A stretch of 64,000 nucleotides of DNA from an uncultured Chloracidobacterium sp. (GCA_936914845.1 CAKZGE010000004.1:248001-312000); one strand, 5' to 3'; counted from the first letter of the stretch, positions 49,609 through 59,271 are shown. A program made the numbers and translations. Notes: generated by a model not told the origin, from the sequence alone.

Positions 49609-51840
49609 TCATTTATCACGCACGAGCCGGAAACCGACCTCCGCTTTTCGCTGGCTGGCCGCCAAAGGTACACGATACGTAGATGTAATGGCATTTTCGC
49701 CGGTCGATTTATAGATCGCACCGCCGCCGCGGATCATCAGATGCAGTTCCGGCAACGGTTTGAGCTGCAGGTCGCTGCCCGGATAGGCGGAAACGGGTGA
49801 GCTGGTCCATTCATAGACATTCCCGATCAGATCTTGAATGCCCCAGTCATCAGGACAGCTGATGGAGCCCACGGCCTGCGGGGTGTTGCTTGATTGATCG
49901 AGCACGGCACATTTGGCGTCGTATTGGTCGCCCCACGGATATGCATTCTCCTTAGCTCCGTTGCGGGCGGCAAATTCCCATTCCTGTTCGGTCGGTAAAC
50001 GGTATGTTACGCCATCTCGCTTTGACCGCCAGGCGGCAAATGCCTTGGCGTCGTCCGCATTGACGAACCGGACGGGCATATTTTCCTGACCGGGAAGCGG
50101 CTTGTCGTTCTCCCAATGGGCGACGTGGCCCGGGCCGGGTTTATAGCTGGTTTCCTGAACGTAGGCGTAATATTCGCCATTGGTCACTTCGGTGCGGTCC
50201 ATCCAGAATGGTTTGACGGTCACGTCGTGGGCCGGCTTTTCATAGCTGTTACCGTCGTTTCGCCCCATTTGGAAAGTGCCGCCGGGAATTTCGGCCATGT
50301 CCGCCTTTCCGGCCGGAAGCGGCGTGGCTGCGGGCGGCGTAGGTGATGAACCGGGGCCGCCAACGGTCTTTCCGCCGATCAGGCCGGCCATATAGGCGCC
50401 GCCGACACCGGCTCCGGCAAGTATCATAAGACCGAGAATGCCGATCAACCCAAGAAGGATCGGCGAGAACGACGAACGCCGTGGCGGAATTGAGCGGCTG
50501 TCCACGTTTTGGCTCGCGGCCCAATTGGCGGCGGTATCCTGAACGCCGACGGTGCCTTGTGTCGTTGAGAAATTGTGCGGCGTATTTTGGGCCGGGACGC
50601 CGGCGGTGTTGAATGCGACGGTCTCGGCGGTATGGTCATTGCCGGCCGCACGAAGTTCGGCAAGGACCTGTTGCGGGTTGCCGTCACAGACCACATCGCC
50701 CGCCCAATCTTCGAAACCTTGTTTGGAAACGCGGAGTGAGTGGCTTCCGGTGCGAACGCCGTTGAGTGTTATCCAGCCATCCTCGCGGGTTTGGCCGACC
50801 GGCACGCTGTCGATGAAAACTTCAGACCGCGGCGGATCGGTGCGTATATTCAGAGTGGTCGAGGGTAAGGTTCCCGTCGAAGTGGTGTGAATGCCGACAC
50901 CCGGCGAAATGGCCGCCCGCAATTCGGCGATCAATTCTTCGACGGTGGCGGTGCGCTCTTCTTTAGATTTTGCCAGCGAATGGCGAACCGCTTGTTCAAC
51001 ATCAGGCGCAATGGACAACCCCAGCTCGGCAAAGGTCGGCGGCGGATCGCTGATGTGTTTCTTCATGATCGCCGGTATCGAAGAACCTTTGAAAGGCACA
51101 TCACCGGTCAACATCTGAAAGAGCATTAGACCGAGACTGTAAACATCTGAACGGGCATCGGGTTCGTCATCGGCCCACTGTTCCGGCGCCATATAATATG
51201 GTGAACCCATCAACCCGGTGGTTTGCGCCTGAATGAAAGAGCCGAGCAATTCGCCGGATTTGATCTTCGCCAGCCCGAAATCGAGTATCTTGACGGCCTG
51301 CGACATACTTGGCTTGTCGCTGCAGATCATGATGTTGAGCGGTTTCAGGTCGCGGTGGACGATGCCTTGGTGATGGGCGGCACCGACGCCGGCACAGATC
51401 GCCGAAATAAGGTCGAGAGCATTTTCCGGAGAAAGAATGCGTTCGCGCGAAATGAGGTCGTGCAGAGATTCGCCCTCAACATATTCCATGACCAGGTACG
51501 GAATGGAACCGTTGATGACGCCGTAATCCGTCACGCCGACAACATTCGTATGGCGAATGGCGGCCGCGGCAAGGGCTTCCTGCCGAAAGCGAGTGACCAA
51601 TTGTGGGTCATTGCCGACCAGATCGGGCAAGATTATCTTGATAGCAAGCTGGGTTTTCAGAAAGGCATGACGAGCCTTATAAACTACGCCCATACCGCCT
51701 TGGCCAAGCCGGCATTCGATCTGGTATTTACCTTCCAGAACAGGTTCACCGGGAATGGTGTGCATGGTCGGCATGCCGTCTTTGGGGCAGGTGGCGACAT
51801 CGTCGGCGTAACAGTTTTTACAAAGCTGACACTCTTTCAT
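49609..51840 (-). CDS. Ser/Thr protein kinase with PEGA and SUMF1 domains
   Basis: The 743-residue membrane kinase begins with a zinc-ribbon-like CKNCYADDVATCPKDG. The kinase domain (about 38-300) has the loop LGQGGMGVVYKARH, the lysine in LAIKIILP, the catalytic IVHRDLKPLNIMICS and ILDFGLAKIKSGE. A PEGA domain (about 330-395: LNIRTDPPRSEVFIDSVPVG) and a helix (ILLGLIGILGLMILAGAGVG) near 465-485 follow. The periplasmic C terminus is a SUMF1/formylglycine-enzyme-like domain (EIPGGTFQMGRNDG, FWMDRTEVTNGEYYAYV, TYRLPTEQEWEFAARNG, GNVYEWTSSPV). SUMF1 domains attached to kinases are usually thought to sense ligands rather than modify sulfatases. It sits immediately upstream of the triple-FHA transporter. 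Confidence 0.92.
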   Translation of the reverse strand: MKECQLCKNCYADDVATCPKDGMPTMHTIPGEPVLEGKYQIECRLGQGGMGVVYKARHAFLKTQLAIKIILPDLVGNDPQLVTRFRQEALAAAAIRHTNVVGVTDYGVINGSIPYLVMEYVEGESLHDLISRERILSPENALDLISAICAGVGAAHHQGIVHRDLKPLNIMICSDKPSMSQAVKILDFGLAKIKSGELLGSFIQAQTTGLMGSPYYMAPEQWADDEPDARSDVYSLGLMLFQMLTGDVPFKGSSIPAIMKKHISDPPPTFAELGLSIAPDVEQAVRHSLAKSKEERTATVEELIAELRAAISPGVGIHTTSTGTLPSTTLNIRTDPPRSEVFIDSVPVGQTREDGWITLNGVRTGSHSLRVSKQGFEDWAGDVVCDGNPQQVLAELRAAGNDHTAETVAFNTAGVPAQNTPHNFSTTQGTVGVQDTAANWAASQNVDSRSIPPRRSSFSPILLGLIGILGLMILAGAGVGGAYMAGLIGGKTVGGPGSSPTPPAATPLPAGKADMAEIPGGTFQMGRNDGNSYEKPAHDVTVKPFWMDRTEVTNGEYYAYVQETSYKPGPGHVAHWENDKPLPGQENMPVRFVNADDAKAFAAWRSKRDGVTYRLPTEQEWEFAARNGAKENAYPWGDQYDAKCAVLDQSSNTPQAVGSISCPDDWGIQDLIGNVYEWTSSPVSAYPGSDLQLKPLPELHLMIRGGGAIYKSTGENAITSTYRVPLAASQRKAEVGFRLVRDK

Positions 51841-51994
51841 TTGACCGGCGGAAACTCAAAGGGTTTAGGTTCAAAACCAGATTCCCGTAAAGTTGACAGG
51901 AAACGGCGTGGGCTTTTGCCCAATACACCCTTGATATTAGTTTTTTTATGTAACACAAGCAAGCACGGACCGCCGACCCCGGATGGGCCTGCGA

Positions 51995-54658
51995 TCAGCC
52001 CTTGACCACTATATTGACCAGCCGTTTCGGCACCACAACGACCTTAACGATATCTTTGCCGGCGATGTGTTCCCGAACGCGTTCATCGGCTAATGCCAGT
52101 TCGCGGAGAACATCATCGGCCGCATCGGCCGGCGATATGACACGCGAACGAAGCTTGCCGTTGATCTGGACAGGTATCTCGATCTCTTCCGCCTGTGCAA
52201 ACTGCGGATTGAATTCGGGAAAACGGGCATCATTCGCCAAAATACCGCGGTCGTTGCCGATAAGAACGGCAAAGATCTCTTCGGCGGTATGTGGAGCAAA
52301 AGGAGCCAGCATCAGCGTCAAAGCCATCGCGGCTTCGCGGACGACCGCAATGTCATCGGCGGCAGCGGCAGCGGGATCCGTCGGGTATTCGGTCAATGCG
52401 TTCGAAAGCTCCATTAAGGCCGCGACCGGCGTATTAAATTGAAGAGATTCAAAGCTTTCGCCGACCCGCTTGATCACCTGATGAGTTTTTTGGCGAAGCT
52501 TTTTGCTTTCCGCCGAAAGCCCATCGCCGGCCGTCAGCGGAGCATTGGCAATGGCATCCTTCCACTTCCATATAACGCGCCAGAAACGCTGCAGAAATCT
52601 CAGCGTGCCTTCGACGCCGGATTCGTTCCAGACCAATTCGTTCTCGATCGGCGCTGCAAACAGAATGAACAGGCGAGCTGCATCGGCGCCGTAGATGTCA
52701 ACCATTTCATCCGGATCAACACCATTGCCCTTTGATTTGGACATTCGCTCAATGGCGTATTTGAGCGGCTTGCCATCGGCGGAAACGGCTCCGGTGATGC
52801 GGCCTTTTGCGTCGCGCTTGACGCAGACCGTTCCCGGGGCGTGATAGATCCGCTTTCCTGTTTCGTCGTCGAAGAATGTTTCGCCGACGACCATGCCTTG
52901 GGTCAAAAGACGGCGGACCGGTTCATTGAAATCGACCAGGCCGATATCGCGCATCATCTTTGCCCAAAACCGCGTGTAGATAAGGTGCATCACGGCATGG
53001 TCATCACCGCCGATATATTGATCGACCGGTGTCCAATAAGCGGCGTTTTCCGGAGAAAAAGGCAGATCGGGATTTGCCGGGTCGATATAGCGGAAATAAT
53101 ACCAGCACGAATCAACGAAGGTATCCATCGTGTCAGTTTCCCGCCGGCCCGGCCCGCCGCACTGCGGACAGGCGACCTCAAAAAATTCCGGAACTTTCGC
53201 CAACGGCGATTCGCCGGTGCCGGTAAACGGTGCAGTTTCGGGCAGCCTGACCGGCAGATCTTCGTATTTGACGGGGACGGTGCCGCATTCGGGGCAATAG
53301 ACGATCGGGATCGGCGAACCCCAAAAACGCTGCCGGGAAATGCCCCAATCGCGAAGGCGGTAGGTGGTCGAACCTTCGCCGAAGCCATTATCTTTAGCAA
53401 AAACGGCCATTTCCAAACGAGCGTCCGGCGATGCCTTGCCCGTCCATTCCGCCGAATCGACAAGCACACCTTTTTCGGTGAATGGAAGCGCGGTTTCGGT
53501 TCCGTCGGCCGGTTCAATAACACGCTTGACCGGCAGGCCGAATTTTTCTGCAAATTCGAGGTCGCGTTCGTCGTGGCCCGGAACGCTCATCACGGCACCG
53601 GTCCCGTATTCCATCATCACATAGTTTCCGACCCAAACGGGGATCTCTTCGCCGCTGAAAGGGTTGATGGCACGCAAGCCGGTGTCGATACCGTCTTTGA
53701 CAGCATCAGCGTCATGAGCGGAAGGGTTCATCTTTTCCGCCCGGATCTGCTGGATCTTTTCCAGCACGTCGGAACCGAATTCGGAAATATGCCTTTGAAT
53801 AACGGGGTGTTCGGCGGCAACAACGATAGCATTGACGCCGAAGATCGTGTCGATACGGGTCGTAAAAACGCGTATGAATTCCGGCTTGCGCGATCCGGGA
53901 CCGTCGCCGCCCGAACCGGAATCGGTGATGTGGATGTCGGTATCGGCAAGGGTGAATTCGACCAAAGCTCCGTCGGAGCGGCCGATCCAATCGCGTTGCC
54001 GCTTTAAAACGCGCTCTGCCCAGCCGGATTCGATCTCGGCCATATCATCAAGCAGAGCATCGGCATAATGCGTGGTCTTGAAAAACCATTGTTCGAGATC
54101 TTTCTTGGTGACCGGGTTTCCGCACCGCCAGCAAATTCCTCCGCTTGCCTGTTCGTTGGAAAGGGTTGCCTGGTCGTGGTCACACCAATTGACCTGGGTC
54201 ATGCGTTTGTAGGCCAAGCCTTTTTCAAACATCTTCAGAAAGAACCACTGATCGAATTTGTAATATTCGGGCCGGTGGGCATAGATCTGGCGTTCCCAGT
54301 CGTAGCTGAGTCCAAGACGTTCGAGCTGGCCGCGCATCACGGCAATGTTGTCTTCGGTCCATTGGCGCGGGTTGGCCCCGCGTTTAATGGCGGCATCCTC
54401 GGCGGGTTGGCCAAAGGAATCCCAGCCGATCGGGTGGAGAACATTGAAACCGCGCAGTCTTTTGTACCAAGCCACCGCATCGCCAACGGAATAATTGCGC
54501 ACGTGGCCCATATGCAGGTTGCCGGATGGGTAGGGCAGCATTTCAAGCTGGTAGAACTTTGTTTTGCCGGTGTCCGGGGCCGCTTTGAAAGTGCCTTCGG
54601 CGGACCATTTCCGCTGCCATTTCTCTTCGATCTTTCGTGCGAAATATTTCTCGTCCAT
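51995..54658 (-). CDS. leuS: Leucyl-tRNA synthetase
   Basis: The 887-residue class I enzyme charges tRNA-Leu. The HIGH-type motif is HMGHVRNYSVGDAVAWYKRL near residue 40, the zinc module CWRCGNPVTKKDLEQWFFK follows, and KMSKSKGNGVDPDEMVD is near 615. The editing domain lies near 225-420, including TRIDTIFGVNAIVVAAEHP, and the C-terminal anticodon-binding and beta domains are complete. The ATG at 54658 gives MDEKYFARKIEEKWQRKW, the usual N terminus; longer starts up to 54697 are unlikely. The gap to the kinase gene (51841-51994) holds no gene. Confidence 0.97.
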   Translation of the reverse strand: MDEKYFARKIEEKWQRKWSAEGTFKAAPDTGKTKFYQLEMLPYPSGNLHMGHVRNYSVGDAVAWYKRLRGFNVLHPIGWDSFGQPAEDAAIKRGANPRQWTEDNIAVMRGQLERLGLSYDWERQIYAHRPEYYKFDQWFFLKMFEKGLAYKRMTQVNWCDHDQATLSNEQASGGICWRCGNPVTKKDLEQWFFKTTHYADALLDDMAEIESGWAERVLKRQRDWIGRSDGALVEFTLADTDIHITDSGSGGDGPGSRKPEFIRVFTTRIDTIFGVNAIVVAAEHPVIQRHISEFGSDVLEKIQQIRAEKMNPSAHDADAVKDGIDTGLRAINPFSGEEIPVWVGNYVMMEYGTGAVMSVPGHDERDLEFAEKFGLPVKRVIEPADGTETALPFTEKGVLVDSAEWTGKASPDARLEMAVFAKDNGFGEGSTTYRLRDWGISRQRFWGSPIPIVYCPECGTVPVKYEDLPVRLPETAPFTGTGESPLAKVPEFFEVACPQCGGPGRRETDTMDTFVDSCWYYFRYIDPANPDLPFSPENAAYWTPVDQYIGGDDHAVMHLIYTRFWAKMMRDIGLVDFNEPVRRLLTQGMVVGETFFDDETGKRIYHAPGTVCVKRDAKGRITGAVSADGKPLKYAIERMSKSKGNGVDPDEMVDIYGADAARLFILFAAPIENELVWNESGVEGTLRFLQRFWRVIWKWKDAIANAPLTAGDGLSAESKKLRQKTHQVIKRVGESFESLQFNTPVAALMELSNALTEYPTDPAAAAADDIAVVREAAMALTLMLAPFAPHTAEEIFAVLIGNDRGILANDARFPEFNPQFAQAEEIEIPVQINGKLRSRVISPADAADDVLRELALADERVREHIAGKDIVKVVVVPKRLVNIVVKG

Positions 54659-54747
54659 AAAACCAGGTAAAACCATTAGTTTAACGAATTTGATCAAATG
54701 AAGCTACTTTCGGCAAGCTGAAAAACGGCAGGCGGCGGCGGAGCGGG

Positions 54748-54839
54748 TTTTACGCCTGCGCGCGGGTTCGCGTTGGCTGACCGATTCCTTTTCATCCGAA
54801 CCGATATATTTTTACGCCTGCGGGCGGGTTCGCGTTGGC
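54748..54839. repeat. 30-base direct repeat pair
   Basis: TTTTACGCCTGCGCGCGGGT and the following 10 bases (54748-54777) recur at 54810-54839 with a single C-to-G change. The two copies start 62 bases apart, upstream of the SDR gene. The second copy lies directly before that gene's promoter. They may be two members of a dispersed genome repeat. Confidence 0.65.
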
Positions 54840-54848
54840 GCCTTTACG

Positions 54849-54857
54849 TGGTATTTT
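54849..54857 (+). promoter_or_regulatory. Extended -10 promoter of the SDR gene
   Basis: TGGTATTTT ends seven bases before the A of the ATG at 54864, so transcription would start on the initiation codon. No ribosome-binding site is present, again suggesting a leaderless message. Confidence 0.5.
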
Positions 54858-54863
54858 TCTGAA

Positions 54864-55673
54864 ATGGAAAAAGTTGTTTTGATAACCGGAGCGTCGTCCG
54901 GCATCGGCCGTGAAACAGCGTTGCTTTTTCAGACGCGGAACTGGAAGGTCGCCGCAGCGATGCGCGAGCCGGAAAAGGCAGATGGCCTTCGGCGGATAGC
55001 TGATATTGAATGTTTCCGCATGGATGTGACGGACCGCGGATCGGTGAGATCGTGCATCGGCGAAGTGATCGAAAAATTCGGCCGGATAGATGTAGTCGTC
55101 AATAATGCCGGTTATGGATTATTCGGGCCCTTTGAAGCTTCGTCCGACGAACAGGTCGAGCGGCAATTTCAAACGAACGTTTTTGGGTTGATGGATGTGT
55201 GCCGGGCGGTGCTGCCGCATTTTCGCGGGCGAAAGAAAGGTACGATCATCAATATCGCCTCGGTCGGCGGGCGGGTAGGTTTGCCGTTCTATAGCGTTTA
55301 CAGCTCAACAAAATGGGCGGTCGAAGGATTTACGGAAGCGGTTCAATATGAGATGGAACCATTCAATATACGTATGAAGATCGTTGAACCGGGCCCGATC
55401 CGCACTGATTTTTATGAGCGTTCGCGAGATGCCGCGGGCGGCGAGGCTGCTGCGGCCTATCAGCACTATACCGACCTGGCGAAGACAAAATACGACGAAG
55501 CAAAAGCGGCTGCGCCGGACGGCCGGGCAGTTGCCGAGGTGATCTACACGGCCGCCACCGACGGAACGCGGAAAATGCGCTACGGGGTGAACACAAAAGG
55601 GCTGTTGGGAGCAAAGCGACTGCTTCCGGAGCGGATCCTGGCAGCACTGGTCAGGCGCGTTCTTGTTAAATAG
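54864..55673 (+). CDS. Short-chain dehydrogenase/reductase
   Basis: The 269-residue classical SDR has the cofactor loop LITGASSGIGRETALLFQTR, the NNAGYGLFGPFE segment, the catalytic Ser in IINIASVGGRVGLPFYS and the Tyr-x-x-x-Lys pair in SVYSSTKWAVEGFTEAVQYE. The extended C terminus (AAAPDGRAVAEVIYTAATDG and later) matches the oxidoreductase group acting on retinol-, steroid- or fatty-aldehyde-like substrates, but the real substrate is unknown. It appears to be transcribed alone from a leaderless promoter, and the radical SAM gene begins about 100 bases later. Confidence 0.88.
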   Translation: MEKVVLITGASSGIGRETALLFQTRNWKVAAAMREPEKADGLRRIADIECFRMDVTDRGSVRSCIGEVIEKFGRIDVVVNNAGYGLFGPFEASSDEQVERQFQTNVFGLMDVCRAVLPHFRGRKKGTIINIASVGGRVGLPFYSVYSSTKWAVEGFTEAVQYEMEPFNIRMKIVEPGPIRTDFYERSRDAAGGEAAAAYQHYTDLAKTKYDEAKAAAPDGRAVAEVIYTAATDGTRKMRYGVNTKGLLGAKRLLPERILAALVRRVLVK

Positions 55674-55772
55674 TTTCAAATTTGTATTGGACAATTCACC
55701 CAAACGTGTGATGATGAAACCTAAGCATCGCTGCTTGCCGATCCTCTTCCCATCGTCCAAACAAGGAAAACG

Positions 55773-57341
55773 ATGAAAATATTGCTATACAACCCGGATA
55801 ACGGTATCACGCGCAACTTTATGCCGCATTTGTGGATGTTCCTTCTGCAGTCGCTAACCCCAAAGGAGCATGAGGTGATCTTGATAGACGGCAATGCAAA
55901 ATCGATGACCCCGTCGGAATTGGTCGAATATTGCCGGGCGGAAGCGATCGATCTGGTGGGCATCGGTTCGATGACGCGAATGATCGCCAGGGCATATGTT
56001 GTTGCGGCTTCGCTGCGCGACGCGGGCTTTAAGGTGGTTATGGGCGGGCCGCATGTAACTGAATGTCCCGAAGAGGCATTGGGTGAGAGCGGCGGGCCGC
56101 GATATGCGGATGCGGTGGCGCTCGGCGAAGCTGACCAAACATGGCCGTTGATCTTAAGGGATGCGGAACGGGGCGAGCTGAAGGATCGATATTCGCCGAT
56201 GTTAGATGCGAAAGGCAATGACATAAAACCTTCGCTGCAGCCATATCCGCACATTCCCTGGGAAACGCTTGACCTGGACCAATTCAGCCTCGTTCCAAAA
56301 TTCCTCCGTCCGGCAATGTCCAAAATGGGTGCCGGTTGGGGCAAGTTCTTCGTTGTTCCGGTCGAAACAGGGCGGGGGTGCCCTTATGGCTGCGAATTTT
56401 GCACTGTTACAGGGTTTTTCGGAGATTCGATTCGATTTCGAACCAATGAAAGTGTGATCGACGAATTGCTGAGGCTGAAAAAGCGAGCTAAGGACGACAA
56501 AGGCCAGATCGCCGTCTTTTTTATCGACGACAATTTGGCGATCAATAAAAAGCGCCTGAAATCTTTGCTGCGCGATATTATCGCCGCAGATGCACAGCTG
56601 CCGTGGGTCGCACAGATCAGCGCTAATTTGCTTGGCGATGAAGAATTGGTGGACCTGATCGCGGATGCCGGGGCAAAATGGATCTTTATCGGAATGGAAT
56701 CTATCGATCCGGTAAATATGGCCGATGTCAATAAGAATTTTTCGCGGCCGGCAAATTACGAACAGGTCCTCGAGGGATTGGCCCGCCGCAATATCTATGC
56801 GATCACCTCTTTCATTTTCGGGATGGACAACGATACGAAAGGAGTGGCTGACAGAACGGTGGCCGAGATCGAAAAATGGTCGCCCGGGCTGCCGGTATTT
56901 GGTCAATTGACACCATTTCCGGCAACACCGCTTTACGACCGGCTGCAAAAAACCGGCAGATTGGTCCGACCAAAGCACTGGCTTGATTTTGCTCCTTTTG
57001 TAATGGCCCACGATCCGCTGAAGATGACGATCGAGGAAGCAAAGAACGAGACCTTTAAGGCATGGACCGCATCTTACAGCCCGGAACGGAACCGGCAGGC
57101 GATCGATTCGATCTCAGACTCTCCGCTGGATGTTCGCATCAGCCATTTGGTGGCGCGGCTGTTCTTTCGCGGCATATACTTTCCGCAGATGGGAAAGGCA
57201 GCATGGCTGCGGTTGATATTTGCGAACCGGCGATCGATCTGGGATCTTTCAAAAGAAGGAGCGCGGCTGTGGTTTAAGATGAAACGCCGAAACAGGGAAG
57301 CCATTGCCCAGGCTTCGGTCAGCGGCGGAACGGCCACCTGA
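55773..57341 (+). CDS. B12-binding radical SAM enzyme
   Basis: The 522-residue enzyme has an N-terminal cobalamin-binding domain (about 1-150: FLLQSLTPKEHEVILIDGNA and DAGFKVVMGGPHVTECPEEA) and a radical SAM domain with the cluster motif GRGCPYGCEFCTVTGFFGDS (Cx3Cx2C). A C-terminal region FGQLTPFPATPLYDRLQKTG resembles the extension seen in BchE-, HpnJ- and DUF4070-like members. Such enzymes typically do methylations or ring rearrangements on lipids or pigments. The product is unknown here; no hopanoid or pigment gene is nearby. A good AAGGA ribosome-binding site precedes the ATG. Confidence 0.87.
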   Translation: MKILLYNPDNGITRNFMPHLWMFLLQSLTPKEHEVILIDGNAKSMTPSELVEYCRAEAIDLVGIGSMTRMIARAYVVAASLRDAGFKVVMGGPHVTECPEEALGESGGPRYADAVALGEADQTWPLILRDAERGELKDRYSPMLDAKGNDIKPSLQPYPHIPWETLDLDQFSLVPKFLRPAMSKMGAGWGKFFVVPVETGRGCPYGCEFCTVTGFFGDSIRFRTNESVIDELLRLKKRAKDDKGQIAVFFIDDNLAINKKRLKSLLRDIIAADAQLPWVAQISANLLGDEELVDLIADAGAKWIFIGMESIDPVNMADVNKNFSRPANYEQVLEGLARRNIYAITSFIFGMDNDTKGVADRTVAEIEKWSPGLPVFGQLTPFPATPLYDRLQKTGRLVRPKHWLDFAPFVMAHDPLKMTIEEAKNETFKAWTASYSPERNRQAIDSISDSPLDVRISHLVARLFFRGIYFPQMGKAAWLRLIFANRRSIWDLSKEGARLWFKMKRRNREAIAQASVSGGTAT

Positions 57342-57376
57342 TCAAAACACAGCTCTTTGTTATGGTCGGAAATATG

Positions 57377-58207
57377 TCACGCCGACGCAAGAATGTCGCG
57401 AAGTGCGGCAACCGAGCGTTCATGCAGCACACCATTTGAGGTCAATATGCCGTTGTGGTTGCGAAGGTCGGCGGTGTCATACCGCATCGGTTCACCGAAA
57501 AGGTCAGTCATTCGTCCGCCGGCTTCTTCGATGATGACCTGCGGACCGCACGTGTCCCAGAATTTTGTACGCCCCGAAAGATGTATGTAAAGGTCGCACG
57601 AGCCTTCCGCAATAAGGCCGACCTTGAGCCCGACCGAACCGCGGTCAATACACCGGAGAATGCCCATTTGGGCGATCACCTTGCGCAAAGCACTGCTCGG
57701 ATGATTACGCGAAATGGCCATTGTGACCTCTGAAAATTCGGCAACATGCGTCGTTTTTAATTTGACCGGCGGCCCGCCGGCTTCGGTGCGGAATGCCCCG
57801 CCGCCTTTGACCGCAGTGTAAAGTATGTCGCGGGCCGGCAGAAGTACGACGCCGACGACCGGTTCCCCGCGAAAGGTAAAGCCGATCTGAACGGCAAAAT
57901 CACCATCTTGTTTGATGAATCCGGCGGTTCCGTCGATCGGGTCGATGATCCAGACACGATCGTTCGAAAGGCGATTTTCGATGTCGTCCGGCTCTTCTTC
58001 AGAAAGGATGGCATCTCCGGGAAAAGCGGCGGACAGGCCCGCAACTATTATCCGGCTGGCTTCGCGGTCAGCCGCCGTGACGGGCTCAGCAAAAGAATCA
58101 GCGCCGATCTTTTCTTCGACGATGATCTCTGCAATGTAAAATTTATTGATAGCGGCGGCGGCTTTTTGTGCCAATTTCACAGCAGCCTCTAATTCTTTGG
58201 TAAACAC
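57377..58207 (-). CDS. cysQ: 3'(2'),5'-bisphosphate nucleotidase / inositol-monophosphatase-like
   Basis: The 276-residue enzyme belongs to the lithium-sensitive phosphatase family. The metal-binding motifs are DAILSEEEPDD (Glu-Glu), WIIDPIDGTAGFIKQDGDFA and WDTCGPQVIIEEAGGRMTDL. CysQ removes the 3' phosphate of PAP formed during sulfate assimilation; close relatives act on inositol phosphates, and the two are hard to separate by sequence. The N terminus KLAQKAAAAINKFYIAEI is typical. It is 15 kb from the cysteine locus, so a link is only suggestive. Confidence 0.85.
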   Translation of the reverse strand: MFTKELEAAVKLAQKAAAAINKFYIAEIIVEEKIGADSFAEPVTAADREASRIIVAGLSAAFPGDAILSEEEPDDIENRLSNDRVWIIDPIDGTAGFIKQDGDFAVQIGFTFRGEPVVGVVLLPARDILYTAVKGGGAFRTEAGGPPVKLKTTHVAEFSEVTMAISRNHPSSALRKVIAQMGILRCIDRGSVGLKVGLIAEGSCDLYIHLSGRTKFWDTCGPQVIIEEAGGRMTDLFGEPMRYDTADLRNHNGILTSNGVLHERSVAALRDILASA

Positions 58208-58334
58208 TATCTAAAATTTAGCACGGAGCGGTGCTACATCAAAAAAGGCGGCAAAAACGCATTTGAGTTTCGTCTTGTTTCTGAGTTGTATTTATTCGGG
58301 CGAATAGCCCTTGAAAATTGGAGGTAAGGGGAAT

Positions 58335-58961
58335 ATGAGTCAACCCAGTGCATGGGGGTTAAGTTATCAGGAAATAATGGGCCTTTGCTGGCTTTCGTAC
58401 AAGGGAAATCCGGAAGGCGGCGGGCCAAAGCAAGGTGCTTGGATCATCGACGGCAAACAATGGAATGTCGATAACGTCATAATCGAAGGCAGCTTTGCCG
58501 CGATAGTTGCCCGCGGAAGCAGAAGCGTTCTGGCTCTGGCCGGAACCGACGATGCGATGGATTGGGTCGATAATATTTCGCAGGGGCTGCTCGGAGTTTC
58601 CAATCAATACGTAAAGGCAGTTCGGTATGCCAAGCGGTATCAACCGGATGTCGTCGTGGGCCATTCGCTCGGCGGCGGCATGGCCTCTTATACATCGATC
58701 TATGCAGATATGAAAGCGGCCACGATCAATGCCGCTCCGCTCAATATCAATCCGGTCAGCGGTATTCAAATACTGCGCCGCCGCCGAAACGTGATCAATT
58801 ACGTCGTGCCGGGCGAAGTTCTGCACATAATGGACAGAGCCATGCCAACAATGACCAAGATCGGAACGACCCACCGCGTCGGTTCGGGCGGCGGCGGGCC
58901 GGTCGAAAAACATCTGATCAAGAATCTGGACGGTTTTGTAGAACCGACCCGCGTCGGTTAA
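58335..58961 (+). CDS. Lipase/esterase-like alpha/beta hydrolase (class 3 or DUF2974-like)
   Basis: The 208-residue protein resembles lipase class 3 proteins: the nucleophile Ser is in VVGHSLGGGMASYTSIYADM, preceded by the oxyanion-region strand SVLALAGTDDAMDWVDNISQ. The catalytic His is likely in the C-terminal HRVGSGGGGPVEKHLIKN. It lacks a signal peptide. The ATG at 58335 has a good GGAGG ribosome-binding site; a TTG at 58311 is upstream. A short stem GGGC/GCCC lies in the leader near 58298. Its end overlaps the end of a convergent zinc-ribbon gene by four bases. Confidence 0.75.
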   Translation: MSQPSAWGLSYQEIMGLCWLSYKGNPEGGGPKQGAWIIDGKQWNVDNVIIEGSFAAIVARGSRSVLALAGTDDAMDWVDNISQGLLGVSNQYVKAVRYAKRYQPDVVVGHSLGGGMASYTSIYADMKAATINAAPLNINPVSGIQILRRRRNVINYVVPGEVLHIMDRAMPTMTKIGTTHRVGSGGGGPVEKHLIKNLDGFVEPTRVG

Positions 58962-59188
58962 CGGATATCGTAAAGTTCAGTAATGCCGCACCGCGGGCAC
59001 ATCAAGATCCGATGTGCCGGGTCGGCCCATTTGGCCAAGGCGGAGTTGGAAAGCTCAGGAGTTTTGCTTTCCACTTCGCCTTCGTGCATTAACCGCGAAG
59101 ATAGATCGGAACGGGCGTTCCGGGCCTTTAGTTCGGCTTCGCAAGGAACGCAGACCCATCCAAATCCATCGTTAGAGAAGTTTTCCAT
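58958..59188 (-). CDS. Small zinc-ribbon protein
   Basis: The 76-residue protein has two Cys pairs, CVPCE near residue 13 and CPRCG near residue 64, separated by an Arg/Glu-rich helix-like region (RNARSDLSSRLMHEGEVESK). The spacing fits a zinc ribbon with a long insertion. It has no recognised family. It is convergent with the lipase-like gene, and the following minus-strand gene upstream is the HtrA protease, about 80 bases away. Confidence 0.6.
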   Translation of the reverse strand: MENFSNDGFGWVCVPCEAELKARNARSDLSSRLMHEGEVESKTPELSNSALAKWADPAHRILMCPRCGITELYDIR

Positions 59189-59271
59189 AGATAGAAGGGC
59201 TATTCTGGGCCCCGAGCAGGAATGAGATGCGGAAAATTCCTGCTTCGGGAACTCAGGTAAGAAAGACGAAG

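Noticed and set aside
52841..54007. A 388-codon plus-strand frame opposite leuS
   Set aside because: It is entirely antisense to a full-length leucyl-tRNA synthetase, and its product has no recognisable domain; long antisense frames are common in GC-rich codon use.
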